This document shows, one piece after another, positions 33,495-45,830 of a stretch of DNA of 64,000 nt. The position numbers and the translations under genes were made by a program. Under the pieces are notes generated by a model. The model was not told the origin of the DNA, did no database searches, and saw nothing but the letters and a program-made list of their open reading frames with translations. Location of the stretch: NCBI GenBank assembly GCA_032158295.1, contig CM063259.1, forward strand, positions 818,501 to 882,500, read 5' to 3'. The stretch comes from Pycnopodia helianthoides (taxonomy: Eukaryota > Echinodermata > Asteroidea > Forcipulatida > Asteriidae). Positions within the stretch are counted from its first letter, which is position 1, and each line of letters starts with the position of its first letter.

Positions 33495-33623
33495 TAAATA
33501 AAATAATTCGAATTCATTTGGTCGCAAAGTATATTGAATTTCGTAAAGCCAACTGTCAGAGTCTGGTCAATATTCATCAACTGTAAGAAGCAGAAAATAA
33601 AACTGAAGAATGGAGAAAGTATA
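33492..33623 (+). repeat. 132-bp direct repeat, right copy
   Basis: Partner of 32961-33092. Its first bases overlap the TTAA of the MITE, and it ends at the start of the next inverted-repeat element. Confidence 0.9.
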
Positions 33624-33846
33624 GATAGTTCCCAGTAGACGCCATCTTTACGGCAAATGCATGTTGGCTTGCAGGTGCGTCAAACACTCAACTTATTAAC
33701 GCAGCCGCGTTGTTCACTGACCAATCCTGCAATGAGTTTCGTGAAATGCGCGCGTGTTGCACGCCGTTCTCACACGAAACGCACGACTGTTTGTTCTAAA
33801 CTGCACGTAAAGATGGCCGATTTACGTCACACTGCAATCTATCTAT
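33623..33846. mobile_element. inverted-repeat element related to 30808-30973
   Basis: The left end reads AGATAG, then GACGCCATCTTTACG; the right end reads CGTAAAGATGGCCG, then GCAATCTATCTAT. The termini share the CCATCTTT core and ATCTAT ends with the 30808-30973 element. The open frame inside is not a gene. Confidence 0.65.
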
Positions 33847-34020
33847 AATCCTAAATGATCACAGAATGACAACAAACCAACCTGAATGAGAAGAACGAAA
33901 TCATGGCCCGGCACGAAAACGAAATTGAATGCAACAGCATACCCCCTAGTTTGATCGAACTAGGGGGAAATGCGGAATTTGATGCGTTTTAATGAAATTG
34001 AGTTTTCATTTGCTGAAATT

Positions 34021-37000
34021 GACCGCGGAAAACGATATTATACATCCACAATTTACAGAAAGATTCTACCAGTGCTTGAACCATGTTATACTTCCGAAGC
34101 CAAAAATATTTGTCACATTGTGCCCGCGTTATCCCCCTCTTCATTGCCATTCAGATCGGATGTAACTCCGCCCCCTCGGTATCGCATTTTATTATAAATC
34201 CTTCTGTATTAATATGTTGTGCCCTCCATAAGAAGCCTAAATATAGGTCAAATGTCATCAATTCCATGATGGCGATACCGGTGTAGCATTATCTAGGTTC
34301 GGTATGATCTCGTGGCCGCAATGTTTCCCACAGCAAGCATGCAAACATTGCTGTTTATTCCATGTACACGACCACCACCGCGGCGTAAAATACGTTTTTA
34401 AATTACTTGTCAGTCATACACAGTCCATCCGCAGAAACTTCAGCCGTGCGTCTAATTACACGTTGAATAGATAGCCTCTCCCGCGGTGAAGAAGTGGCGC
34501 GCCCGTGGAGCCATGTTGCCATGGCAACATCTTTAGCAAGGAAGAACGCATGAAATTCAACACTTGTATCCCTGCGAAAATAAATGAAAACCGAACTCGC
34601 TCTGAAGGCAGTTTATTGTATGTGGCACAGTAAGGCAATCTGCTATAGCGTGGTGTATTATTTTTGATTGCCGATTTTTTTCTTCTTTTGCGTTTTGATT
34701 TTTTGCAACATGATATCTGAACTTTTGAATTCATATCTTTGATTCTTTTGATTTTCCCCCACCCTCACAGTGCCGACCTTTGTAAGTTGTCTTTAGGCTT
34801 TGAAACTCGACGTGGACACTAACCTTGCCTCAGGATCTTGATAATATTTGTTGTTATTTTAAAAAATTTAGAAAAGAACGGTTTGTGGATACTTTTATCT
34901 CTGTTTGTCTGTGTGGGAATCTTGAAGAAACTGACATACCTTATTTTTGCACGTATCACTCGTAGATAAATAAACGTTCACAGGGTGTGTGCAACCATGC
35001 GGGAGTGACCTGTATTTTAAGGGTAGGACAAACACCCGAGCAGTGTAGCCCCCCCGGGGGGGGGGGCTGGGGGCACGTGCTGAGGTCAACCAATGGAAAC
35101 GTGGAAGCGCGTACGCTCTGCGCACAACTCTTAGCCTGAGTCGATGAGTGATTCGCAAAAAAAACATGCTTCAAAATTTATGACAGAATTTTGTTTTTTA
35201 CGTAAAATGATAGCTTATAATTAAATAAGCCAAGATGCTTAGCATGTGCAGAAAGAGCTTGCCGATTTGAAAAGAGGGTTTTAGCGATGAATGGATTCGT
35301 GGAAGATGTATAGAAAGAGCAAGGTTCGTTCTCCACTCAAGAATTGGTAAGAAGGAAGATGCCTTCGAACCTTGGTGTCTGTGACTAAAAATGCTTAATG
35401 ATATGTCTGTATGAGTCTGGTTTCGAACCGCCCACGCAGTCTTGCTGCAAGACTGTAAACCGAAACCAAGCCGTAAAAATGACATTGTATACATCTGCTG
35501 CAGGCAGTATGTATTAAATAGTGTTTACAAGTCAAGAGCACGATTTCATGAAGAAAGATCAGAAAGATAAAAAAAAAATGGCAAGAGGTTTTTGTGTGAT
35601 TCTTGTCAAGGGAGGTATTGAAATGGTAGGGCCGTGCTTTGAATGTGTGTACACGATCACAACGTCTGGCTAGCTACCTCTGGGAGACCCTTTGAAACCG
35701 GGAACAATTGGCAGACACGGTAAAGATTATTAAAAAAAACTTATTGTATGACGATAGGAACAAATAAGTTTAAAATAAAACAATAAAACTAAAGGCAACA
35801 ATGATACTGTTTGTCAAGAGAAAAGGATTAACTGATCTTAATCCGGAAGCTTAATATGTAAGATTAGCTGGTTTTACTAATCGCCACGGCCAATATGCTA
35901 ACATTAATCATTCTTTTTGAAAGCAGGTTGAAATAAACAGATGAATGAATCATTACCCCCAAAATGCAACATGCCGAAATATTGCAGCGTGTCGTTGTTA
36001 AACGCTGTTTTCTGAGAAACCTGATCTCAGTACATATTTCAAACAATAATCTTGGAGACCATTTTGTCCAACTTTTTATCATTTTACATTGTCAGTATAA
36101 ATATGGGACTTGGAAAGCCGTAAGTAATATTGATTATTTTTTATATTTCATGCTTTTTGGTTTGAGCCGTAAAATACCTGTTAGGACACGCCGTACATCC
36201 GCCCATTTATCCCCTCACGAAATGATATCCGATGTACGCGCTACTCGTTCCTCTATGGAGCTCTGTCACACAAGCCTCGATGCTACAATTAGTATGTGGC
36301 TTCGTTTATTATCAACACTAAAAACGGAGACCAAAAATAAAATAAAACATCAAATAAACCTTAGCAGCGATCGAAGAGACCTCCCGCAGCTCATGGTCGA
36401 ATACAGCTCCAAAGAATAAAAAAACATAGATTTTTGTTCACATGTTGTATTGCTAGGCAACATGGAAGTATCTATTAACAAAGGAGTCCTTTGCAGTTTC
36501 CATCAAAAGAGGGGGGGGGGCGGGGCAGTGTGATGTTGAAAAACTCCTCATCAGCTCGCCGAAGCCATTACAAGTTTGCAATGTTAATGGTCGTATGAAC
36601 TGGCAGCCTCGTAGCGCAGTGATGCCAGCAAGTCGCAGTATAATTGGTACGGGTTAATTATGAATTCACGTGGGTATATGATCCGAACGTGAAGCATGGT
36701 GGGCCTTTATTGTTTGGATAATATCGTTACGTTTAGAATTGAAAGAACCGAAGACTATAAATAATGACTAATGGACGGCTTAGTTTGACCAAACATGTCT
36801 ACTTTTATTTAATATTACGTTGTTTGTTGTTTTTATGCTTGGGAAACTAAGGCATTAAAGGTAAACAAACAATCTGGTACCTTTACATAAAGGGTATGTG
36901 ACCAAACCAATTGCTTTTACTGACGAAATGCATCAACAACTGTTTTGCTTTCAAAGTATCTCTCCAACTATTTTCATGGCAATACATTTGTTCTTCTATT

Positions 37001-37495
37001 TCGCAAACTATCTTCCAAAAAGCTATCGAAATATTTATTCAGTGAACTTTATTTTCTTCAATTGAAATTTATTTTGTACCATTTACGGCAATTGTGAATG
37101 CACATTGATCAGTATTCGAATGGCGATGTCCCGAAAAGATGGCATGATTTTTTATTCGCATCACGCCATGACCCTATACACCAAACGCTATGCATGTAGA
37201 ATTAAAACACCCATAATTGCACCGCGACCCGAATGCTTACCAGATCCTGTCAGGTTCAGGCCCATAAATAATAATCAAGTTGAATACTGCCATAACTTAT
37301 CACGATTTGTTATGCGCCAAATGTACATGCAATTTGCAGAGATTATTTGCGGGGCAGGTTTATCTCACCGCCGATGCTAAATGGGCTCAGGAGAGAAGCG
37401 GCACGCCTGCAATTTGGGACATTAATATTTGATTCCCGTTTGAAGTCGCGACAGCCATTAGACCTTGTTTCCATCGTCTGTGGTTTTAAAGGCAA
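34021..37495. other. gene-free stretch
   Basis: It contains a fragment at about 35080-35140 (GGAAGCGCGTACGCTCTGCG) of the repeat seen at 12478 and 30808, a C/G run at 35048-35068 and a G-rich run at about 36509-36526. A 151-codon frame at 35964-36419 is AT-rich, has no recognisable domain, and has a donor-like GTAAGT in its middle; I do not call it. A balanced patch at about 37090-37450 could be regulatory. A weak tRNA-like segment near 35410-35445 (minus) lacks an A box. Confidence 0.35.
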
Positions 37496-37879
37496 AGTAT
37501 ACCTTTGTTTTTCTTTTCTTTTTTAACCGTTCCATCTTTTTAATCCTGTATAAATGTATATACAACAAAACTAACCCTAACTTCAAAAGGTGGTAGCGTT
37601 TTTGGAGATATCGCCGAAAATCTGGAGCGGCTTTGTTCATGCGAGAAGAATAATCCGTAATTGTGGAATACACAATCTGAGAAGCCTTTCATGCATGAAA
37701 CGTTCTCAGATTGATATTTCTTAAAATCTCTTTTTCTAATCTGTCTTTCTCGCAATTCTTAAATAGGAAGTCGTTCCTCAAAATGTTGTACATTATTACC
37801 AGCTGCAGTGCTTCTCACCAAGTAAGTATTTGGGTCATTCATTTTAGGAGTAATTACCAAAGGTATACCCTCCCTTTAA
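37496..37879. mobile_element. MITE-like family B, copy 3
   Basis: TTAA-flanked. It begins AAGGCAAAGTATACCTTTG and ends AGGTATACCCTCCCTTTAA. An imperfect central hairpin (AATCTGAGAA and TTCTCAGATT, around 37674-37713) matches the perfect one at 4144-4181. It is the closest relative of the 3957-4344 copy. Confidence 0.75.
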
Positions 37880-39967
37880 ATGCGCTGTAATTATGTGGAA
37901 GCGAGGAACGAAGAGCGATGTTCTTGGCGTTGATGCTATTATAATGCTGACGGTGATGAGTGGTGTGTTCTTAAACATACAATGCATACAGATGAGATGA
38001 CGAAGAGGTGAACTAATAGAGCAGTAACTAAAACTGACCCTGTTCGTCAGCCGCGCCATTTTCCTCTTTCATCCTCCTTAAATAATGACGACACAAAGCC
38101 CCATTTACAAAATAACTGGAAATAACAAACATGCAAACACGTAAGTTAGTACAGCAAGTAGGTGATGGGGGTTGTGCTGTTGGTGATATAAGCGTGGCAT
38201 TTGTCACACAGTCAGAGTAGGTCACGAGGAAGATTTGGGGCTAAAGGGCCGTTGCAGATTTGTCATTTTGGAAAAAATATAGTCAGAATAAAATTAAAAG
38301 CAATGGCAGCCGTTTTGAAAATGTTGAGACGGTGAGTTGTTTCAGTGGGGCGCTGGTTTGGAGGATAGTGTGCATTTGGTGACACAAAGGGGGAATTCGG
38401 CACACAGTCAGAGTTTGTCATGAGAAATGTGTTTGGCTTTAGGGCCTTCGCTGATTTATGAAGAAAAAATATTACATTTGTAATATTTCATTGCTTCTAA
38501 TTCGACATCTGTTTTTGTCAAAGGACACATCTGTAGCCAAACACCTTTCTCATAATATACTCTGACTGTTTGCCAAATTCCACTTGTGTGATGCAAAATG
38601 CACAATCTCATCACCTACCTGCCAAACTAAATCTTTATTTTTACATCAATTTTTTCTCTCGTCATTCTGTGCTTTCGGCACCCTGTAAAAAAGGCTTTCC
38701 TGCGGGTCGTAAGCTCCGATTTCTGCGGTAAGCAATGCCATAATATTTGTCACCATGCATGGTTTGTAAATTGAGCTGACCATTCATGACATCAGGTATT
38801 TGGGTATAACACTGTAAAAGTCATTCAACCTTTTTTGTTCAATGAATAATTAACAGAGTCCTGCAAAGCCGTGTATAAGTACATAGCGTCACATGGGACA
38901 CGATTGTACTGTCGAGGTTAAATGCATTGTGAATCATGTTCGTTCAAGGAACATGAGGGACAGGAGCTTTTATTTGATTCCAGGCAGACTCAATTGGAGA
39001 GAAAAAATCTTGAAAATGTGAGTTTACGTCGTGGTGAAATCAACCGACTGCATTATTTTTAGATTTTGTGTGAATTTTCGTTTACATTTTGTACATTTTT
39101 GACTCAGGGTTAATTATACTTTACCGAGGCAGAAATAAAAGATAACGAACAATGTCATGTAAAACTAGACAAGAAGAAGGTATTTATCAATCACTAATCG
39201 AATTTAGGCATTCTAAAAATAAAAAATAGTTATGTAAGCAATTCAATGTCATTACAAGCACACAAACACGCAGAACATATTTAACCCAACAAAAAATATA
39301 TATTATGATAATAATAATAACAAAATAAGTGAATAAATACATAAATAAACAAATATATTAACTACTGTAACAAAAGTCACTTCCAAATTACTTCAATCTA
39401 CATTTTGTGTGGTGTTATCTTCTAGATACAGACCGTCCATCTTTTAAAAATATTGTTCATCTCCCCAGTGTCCCGGTAGAAGGCTAGTTAGTAAATGGGA
39501 TAACCATGAGGAGATTGTCTTGTCACGTGACGAACGCCATGGTGTAGCCTTGGACACAAGCCGCTTCACTTTGTTTAAGAGTCAATGGTATATTATGCAT
39601 TATATTTACTGTATCGAATAATGATATCATAGTTTGGGTCGCAGAGTAGCAGCACCGATGCATTAAAACTCGAGGCCACCATTAACATGATCTTATCAGA
39701 GATTGTCCCTCAAGGACAGTCGTTAATTTCTTAAACGTCTGTTTATCCGTGAAGAGGGTTTAATAGAAAGTATACAGCGAGGTGGAGTTGAGAAAATGAC
39801 AATTTTTAATTGGATTCCGCGGAATAAATCAACAGGTGGTCGACCTGTTTATAGACAGGCCGTATAAGTGCGAGTATAATAGCCATCAACATTTCCACTC
39901 ATCAACATTTTCATGATTTACAATGATATCCATTCTGGAAGTATTTCTCTCGCTATATGTCTGTATT
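37880..39967. other. gene-free stretch, possible regulatory patch
   Basis: No exon is supported. Two similar GACACAAAG / CACACAGTCAGAGT segments near 38200-38220 and 38380-38420 suggest an old local duplication. The interval 39480-39890 has balanced composition with CACGTGAC, TGTTTAT-type and CAGGTGG motifs and is a weak enhancer candidate. Confidence 0.3.
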
Positions 39968-40343
39968 TTAAAGGAACATTACAGAATTGGTAAGAAAAAA
40001 ACTTGTAAAATATACTTTTTGATCACAGATTTATATAAAACTTACACGGGCTAATGATGGTGATAGTAGAAAATAGTCTGAAATGCCATATTTGATGAGA
40101 AATGGATAGACTAATTTTCCGATTGGAGTTTATCGCTCAGTGAGCGTTTTATTCATTTGTTGAATCTATATGATTTCATGCAAATGTGTAATTGGTTTTT
40201 CACTATTATCTCGTGACCCAGGTTGCCGATCGATCTCAAACTTCTACAGGTTTGTCAGTTTATGTATATGGTGGATTACATAAAGTGCTTACACTGCCAG
40301 CAACTGTTTTGTTAGCAAAACCAATTCTGTAATGTTCCTTTAA
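39968..40343 (+). mobile_element. MITE-like family A, copy 3
   Basis: TTAA at 39968-39971 and 40340-40343, with termini AGGAACATTACAGAATTGG and its complement. It directly abuts the piggyBac-like element that starts at 40344, sharing the TTAA between them. Confidence 0.8.
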
Positions 40344-40934
40344 CCCTCTAGTCCCTGCACCGCCCGAGTTTGCTGAAAAATGTTTAGTTATCAAGACTCT
40401 TGCAGAAAATTGTTAGAAACTTGGTTCAAATTTTAAAAGATACCCAAGGCCTGTTTACGAAAACAAAGTTTTTACCTTTTCGTTAAAATTGTCATTTAAT
40501 AATTACAGCTCATTTCAATTTGGCAAGTGATAAGTTCCCGGAAATAATAAGTGCTTCTCGTTAACGGCTATTGGTAAATTTTATGGCGGTTATTTTAAGT
40601 ACAGTACACAATATACTTTTGTCTGGCATCAAATGCTCATACTGATTAATTGCTAAGGCATTAGTTTTAAAACATCATGATGAATGAAAATTATATTTAT
40701 GGTACAAATGAGCGTGGTGTTGATAGGAACTACAATTATGCAATCATCATTAGCGTTAACATTGAGCACGGCAACTGTGAAAGGGGGAATTAAAAATTAT
40801 TGCTATTGACTTGACCTAGTTCATTTTGATGTTACTTTTATTTCTCCAAATAAACACAAGCTGGTGAGCGATTTCTCCTACCGAGTGTAACAGTGTACCG
40901 CTTTGGGCAGCTGGGCGGTCCAGTGGCTAAAGGG
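40344..40934. mobile_element. piggyBac-like non-autonomous element
   Basis: The left terminus CCCTCTAGTCCCTGCACCGC and right terminus GGGCGGTCCAGTGGCTAAAG (then GG) are inverted repeats of about 23 bp. TTAA lies outside each end (40340-40343 and 40935-40938). TTAA targets with CCCT-type termini are diagnostic of the piggyBac superfamily. About 590 bp, no transposase. Confidence 0.7.
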
Positions 40935-40938
40935 TTAA

Positions 40939-43280
40939 GCCTACTAACAATTACCCAAATCACCTGAAAAGAAACAAACAAATTAACAGTTGTTTTGTAG
41001 TTTATAACATCATCAGATTTAGAAATTGCATGAATAATGAGGTATATTTTTGTCCTACGCCTTTTGAAGCCAACTGGGCCCTCTGAGCGATCCCTTCCAT
41101 TTCCCTGTTCAACGTGCTCTATAAGCATTCCTGAAACTACCTCATGGTCTTTGGAGTATCACTCTATAAATTTGATCCTTTTTTTTACATTTTTGGTCTT
41201 GAGGCTGGAAAGTGGAAGTCAATGACTTGAATATATTACCATGTCAAGTGTCCGTTCTGCTGCCGTGTCAGTGTTCGTTTGATACCACAAGCTTGTCTTT
41301 AGTGCCGAGATGGAAACTACAGACTGATTGCATAAAATCTTCGTCTCGGTGCTCTGCACCCCGTAACAAAGTCACTCTGTTGATTCAAGCCATTATTTCA
41401 AATTCAAACGTCTTTGGTCAAAAAAACTTGTTTTGTGTGCCTCACTTACGGGTATTTTTTTTGTCATCCTCCGAGGATGAAGGAGGAAAATGTAATACAC
41501 ATAGTGCTCTTCATTCACGGCTAGTCGACTCGATCTCACTCTGATTATGAGCCCATTGTTCACAGTACTTCCCTTCACTTGTAATTTGCCCATCCAATGA
41601 CGTTGAATCTATCTTGACAAACCCAGGGGAAATCGGGCAGCCATCTCTCCCCCCCCCCCCAACTCTCTTTAGACGCTACCGGCAGGTTCATGTGTTTTAA
41701 TCTACCGGAGGGTTAGACAGGCTGAGCTCGAGCCGCACACCAAAGGAAACTTAATTGTCAACCCTGAAGTCGATTGCAGTTTCGTCACTTTACAGACTCG
41801 TATAGGGAGACTACGCTATGTCCAATCCAGCCGGTTTTTGTTCACGAAATCGATCTACTTCTAGTCACATCAGCCGAGGGTCGTTCTCTTCCATATACAC
41901 GACGTGTTTTGGACTACAATATAATGAAGATCTCCAAGGTCCCACTGCCCTGAAATTATTGGTTCATTTTGGCGTTTTATAGTCCAGCCTTGACACGGTC
42001 TGTGTTTTTGATCATTATTCGTCCATGTTACACGTACATTTCTGCTACACCCTGGTTCACATGACAACACTTTTTATCTGATAATTTATGGATGTGTTCA
42101 TGATTAGATTTTACTCTCAATGTAAGAATGATACACAGTGGCGCACCCAATATTTGAAAGGGCCTTGGAAGTAAATGGGTTATGAGGCACTGCATGGTGA
42201 GGTATTAGTGAATATTCGGTTTGTGGTAACAGCATGGTGTTTATATCTACTTTGCTGTGTTGATTTGTTCTTTGAGAACTTGTCTTGCTATTTGGGAAGT
42301 AAATATTGCGAGTGGGTGTGTGTACGACATTTAAACCGAGGTTTTAATAACAAAAGGGACAATGTCCACGATTGCTATCAAAAAGGAAAACAATTGAGTA
42401 CACGTTTGTCAGGACAAACAGTTGAACAAAGGAGAGTCCACGATTGGAGGGCATAAAAAACACATGTGTGTGTGTGGGTGAGTTTGTAGTGACATTAAAA
42501 CCGAGGACTTACAACAAAAGGGACAATAGGTCCATCACAAAGGAAAACAATGGGGTTCACGTTTGTCAGGACAAAGAGTTGAGCAAAAGAGGTCATTACA
42601 CACTTGTGTATTTGTGCAGGAGGGGGGGGGGGGGCTTGAGGGTCAGGGGAGCTCATGTTAAATACAAAATAAAACATAACGACTATATTTGACAGAAAAG
42701 CAGGTTTTCTGGGTATGCCACCTGCCCCCCCCCTCCTCTTTTTAATGCACTGCACACTCTTTTGATGCCACGTGTATGTTTCTCTCTTTGGTAAAATCAA
42801 ACAAACCTTTCTCAGGTCGTCAGGCCCTTGGAAGAGGTCGGATCCTCGCTTTTGGGTTCGCCATTGCTCATACACTTGAAACTTCTACAGCTTTCTTATT
42901 AAATTTTCAAGAGCTATTGTTTTAGTTCAGGGAAAAACGGGGAAAGTGGCAAATGGCTTTTGGGGGATACCCATTTTAAGCCAAGTGTAATGCTTTACTG
43001 GCTTCGTTGTTTATTTAAAACAAATTCACTTCAAGGCACTGATGGACACAAAATAGAAGACTGGTCTTTGACAATTACCAAAGGTGTCCAGTGTCTTTAA
43101 TGAAACGACCGACAGACAATACGATCCCGTAGGCTTGAAGATAACTGTGAAGAAAAGACGATGATAATTTATTTTCAACGTTACAGATTCTTTGTTTCAA
43201 TTCTAATTTAGATCCTGCATGTTTAGTATTATCCAATCAGTCATTGCTTCTTGCCGGACCTGTTTATCGAAGAAAACGCA
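40939..43280. other. gene-free stretch with a MITE remnant
   Basis: No gene is supported. 43029-43100 is a 72-bp remnant that retains both ends of a TTAA-type MITE (TTCAAGGCACTGATGGACAC and GTGTCCAGTGTCTTTAA) with the middle deleted. Two similar patches at about 42340-42440 and 42500-42600 (AAAAGGGACAAT, AAAGGAAAACAA, GTTTGTCAGGACAAA) are an old tandem duplication of about 170 bp. G and C runs occur at 41649, 42618 and 42725. Confidence 0.4.
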
Positions 43281-43650
43281 TTAAAGGAACATTACATAAT
43301 TCGTTTTTGCTAACAAAACAGTTGCTGGCAGTGTAAGCACTTTATGTAATCCACCATATACATAAACTGACAAACCTGTAGAAGTTTGAAATCGATCGGC
43401 CATCTGGGTCACGAGAAAATAGTGAAAAACCGATTACACATTTGCATGAAATCATATAGATTCAACAAAAAACTCCAATCGGAAAATTAGTTTATTCATT
43501 TCTCATCCAATATGGCATTTCAGACAGAAATAATTCAAGGGATGTTTTCTACTATCATCATCATTAGACCGTGTAAGTTGTATGTAAATCTGTGATAAAA
43601 AAGTATATTTTGCAAGTTTTTTTCTTACCAATTCTGTAATGTTCCTTTAA
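43281..43650 (-). mobile_element. MITE-like family A, copy 4
   Basis: TTAA at 43281-43284 and 43647-43650. Termini AGGAACATTACATAATTCG and CCAATTCTGTAATGTTCCT. The shortest and slightly diverged copy, with an internal deletion near 43470 relative to the others. Confidence 0.8.
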
Positions 43651-44032
43651 GTGAAGGCAGTTTGCCCGTGTCAGTGGACTCCAACCCAAATGGCCAGTCG
43701 GATGAGAATGAAGAATCCCACATTGTATGCCAAACATTGCGCCGTGGTCCCTGTGGGTTTCATTTGTCTACGGATAGTCCTTCCTTCAGTGAACACATTT
43801 CTGATTTCGAAACCGGCATTTCAGGAATAATCAAGTAAAGTTTGATGGAGAACCTCTTACAGTAATCCATAAATACAGGGACATTTCTCTGGGGGAAGTC
43901 TACAGCTCGTCCCAACTTTTAAAAAAAGATCCCAGTTTCCATCAGTGTTGAAGCTCAAGTCATCCCTCAGCATAATTATGACGTCCCTGGGAAATTATTA
44001 AAAAGGGGTTTGACCCCTAACCTTCCCTGGCT

Positions 44033-44086
44033 CAGCCGGATACCCAGCCCCAGCCGGATACCCAGCCCCAGCCGGATCCCCAGCCC
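44033..44086 (+). repeat. 18-bp minisatellite, 3 copies
   Basis: Three units of CAGCCGGATACCCAGCCC, the third with one change. The frame it encodes is closed by a TAA just upstream, so it is not a coding repeat. Confidence 0.9.
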
Positions 44087-44439
44087 CTTGCTCATCATGC
44101 CTTATTTATTCTGACAGACTCCGATGGACAAACGGTCGGAGGATTTTTTTTGAAGTCAATTTTATTGATCGCGCAATGAGCAGCCCACCCGAAAGGATTA
44201 AGAAAACTGGAGAGTGTTCTGTTCGCGGAAATGCACTGTTGGATAATTTGCAAGTTGGATGAGGGTCGGGTCATGGAGCAATACTTGGGTCTACTTAGCG
44301 ACTAGCAAACCGTGGTGCAGTCTCTTGAGCGCAGAGCTGAGATAGGTTTAATGGGTTTTTGATGACGGGCATAATTATAATAAGGGAAGATTATTTTAAT
44401 ATTTTGTATACTGTTACTAAGATGCAAACTGATTTGAAT

Positions 44440-44730
44440 AGTACATTTATTTGTTTATTTACTGATTTATCTCTCTCGTAATGAAACCAACGGACCTTTC
44501 AGAAAATTAGCACTGGAAACCCATACAAGGCTGAAGAAGAAATTGTCAGTCAATTTTGGATGTGGGAGGAAAACCCCAAATTGGGAAAACCCACGCAATC
44601 AGTGGGTCTGAAAACACACTCCGCACGCGAGGCTCCAGTATATGATTTGAACCACAGAGGTGAAAGGCAGGGACAGAAACCACTCACTTGAGACCCAACC
44701 TGACTCCTTGAGCCAGCCTGATCACTATAT
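44440..44730 (+). repeat. dispersed repeat (GTGGGAGGAAAACC family), copy 1
   Basis: Begins near TAATGAAACCAACGG. It contains GTGGGAGGAAAACCCC, GGGAAAACCCACGCA and, near the right end, a T-arm-like segment around 44650. A second copy lies at 52870-53130. By recall this is a widespread marine-invertebrate repeat, possibly SINE-like. Overlapping minus-strand frames are artefacts. Confidence 0.5.
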
Positions 44731-45429
44731 TCATAAAACACTGTGCCTTTTGCTAATAATTTAAAAGTTTCCAGACATTGCTGTATACATTATCTTTTTA
44801 CTTTAAAATGATTGGCTATCCACACAAGGGTCTTCCACCCGAGGCTACATGCAACTCGGGGGTAAACCAACATAACTAAAGCAATTGAAACAGTTTGAAA
44901 TCTCGAGTGTTTTTTCAAACAGTGTAAATGACTTTTCCCCAAAAGGTGAGTAATTCAAATGTGAAGGTCTTTCTTCTGTAGATTGCTCCACAGGTGCCGG
45001 AAAATTTCCTGGCGTGTGGTTTTCAGTGTACTTCCATGGGGTAGTATTGCAATTGCAAACTGGCATGCCATTTTTATTTGTGCCCACGGTCCTCAACCCA
45101 CCTCAATCCTCCGACTTCGTGATTATAAAAGAGGATTTTGAAAGGTTTGGGAGGGTTGGTGTTAACTTAGAGTGTATTTACAAAAGAGCCACATAGTCGG
45201 GACTTCCTGCAGGCATGATTATTTTGTACAAAGCCTCAACGGAAGGAAACATTAAATGTGATATTTATGGAGATTGCACTGTCTGATTTGTATCAACACT
45301 TGATATGCAGACAGATGGCACGTCTCCAAACTTGTTCAGAAGTTATTTTTTTATAACCCATGAATTTATGTGGAAATTATGACACAATATGGAGAATTTC
45401 CTGTAAGACCGGTGAGGTATGTCGACCTG

Positions 45430-45830
45430 AAATGTACAAGATTACTCTTTTCGTAAACGAGGTTTACACGGTCTATTAAACAGCCGATTCTTCCGGTCCA
45501 TTTCGGCAAAATTTAATTTGATTTTATAACGCATTCACATTTACGCATTTTTCTATAATTCGATCAAACTAGGGTTTCGTTTCAGGTTCGTTTCAGTCAT
45601 TCTATTTCATTTACTTCATTCTGCAGTGAATAATTATATGATCTACTTTTCCTTACACTTGATGAGATTGAACGGGTGCAGCCTCGGTGCTGTTGGCTTG
45701 TACGAGATTGAATGATATATTCGACTTAATGAATATGAACGATCTTATTTTACCAGTGAATGCTAAACTGTTGACATTGAATTACTCCTTTTCGACAAAC
45801 AAAAATGAATAGTTTTCGTGAAATTGGACG
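45430..45830 (-). repeat. uninterrupted paralog of the 32880-34020 repeat
   Basis: Read on the minus strand, it carries in the same order the landmarks GAGTAAT, AGCATTCACTGG, AGCCAAC, CATCAAGTGTAAGG and CCTAGTTTGATCGAA. It has only one copy of the segment that is duplicated at 32961/33492, and no MITE. Confidence 0.5.

Larger units (their letters stand above)
32880..34020 (+). repeat. diverged dispersed repeat with nested insertions
   Basis: Segments around 32905-33092 and 33850-34010 align by eye, in order, with the inverse of 45430-45830. Shared landmarks are GAGTAAT, AGCATTCACTGG, AGCCAAC, CATCAACTGTAAG and CCTAGTTTGATCGAA. The 45-kb copy lacks the two MITEs found here. The unit contains a 10-bp-arm palindrome (33942-33951 and 33958-33967). 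Class unknown; no coding region. Confidence 0.5.

Noticed and set aside
35400..35460. tRNA-like T-arm (GGTTCGAAACC on minus)
   Set aside because: No matching A box, acceptor stem or anticodon arm could be folded; probably a decayed SINE trace.
35964..36419. 151-codon plus-strand frame
   Set aside because: AT-rich composition, no recognisable domain, and a strong GTAAGT inside it; likely chance.
44940..45196. Plus-strand frame after an AG at about 45000 and a perfect GTGAGT donor at 44947
   Set aside because: Frames on either side of the donor are short or closed by stops, and the opposite strand is equally open; no consistent exon could be built.
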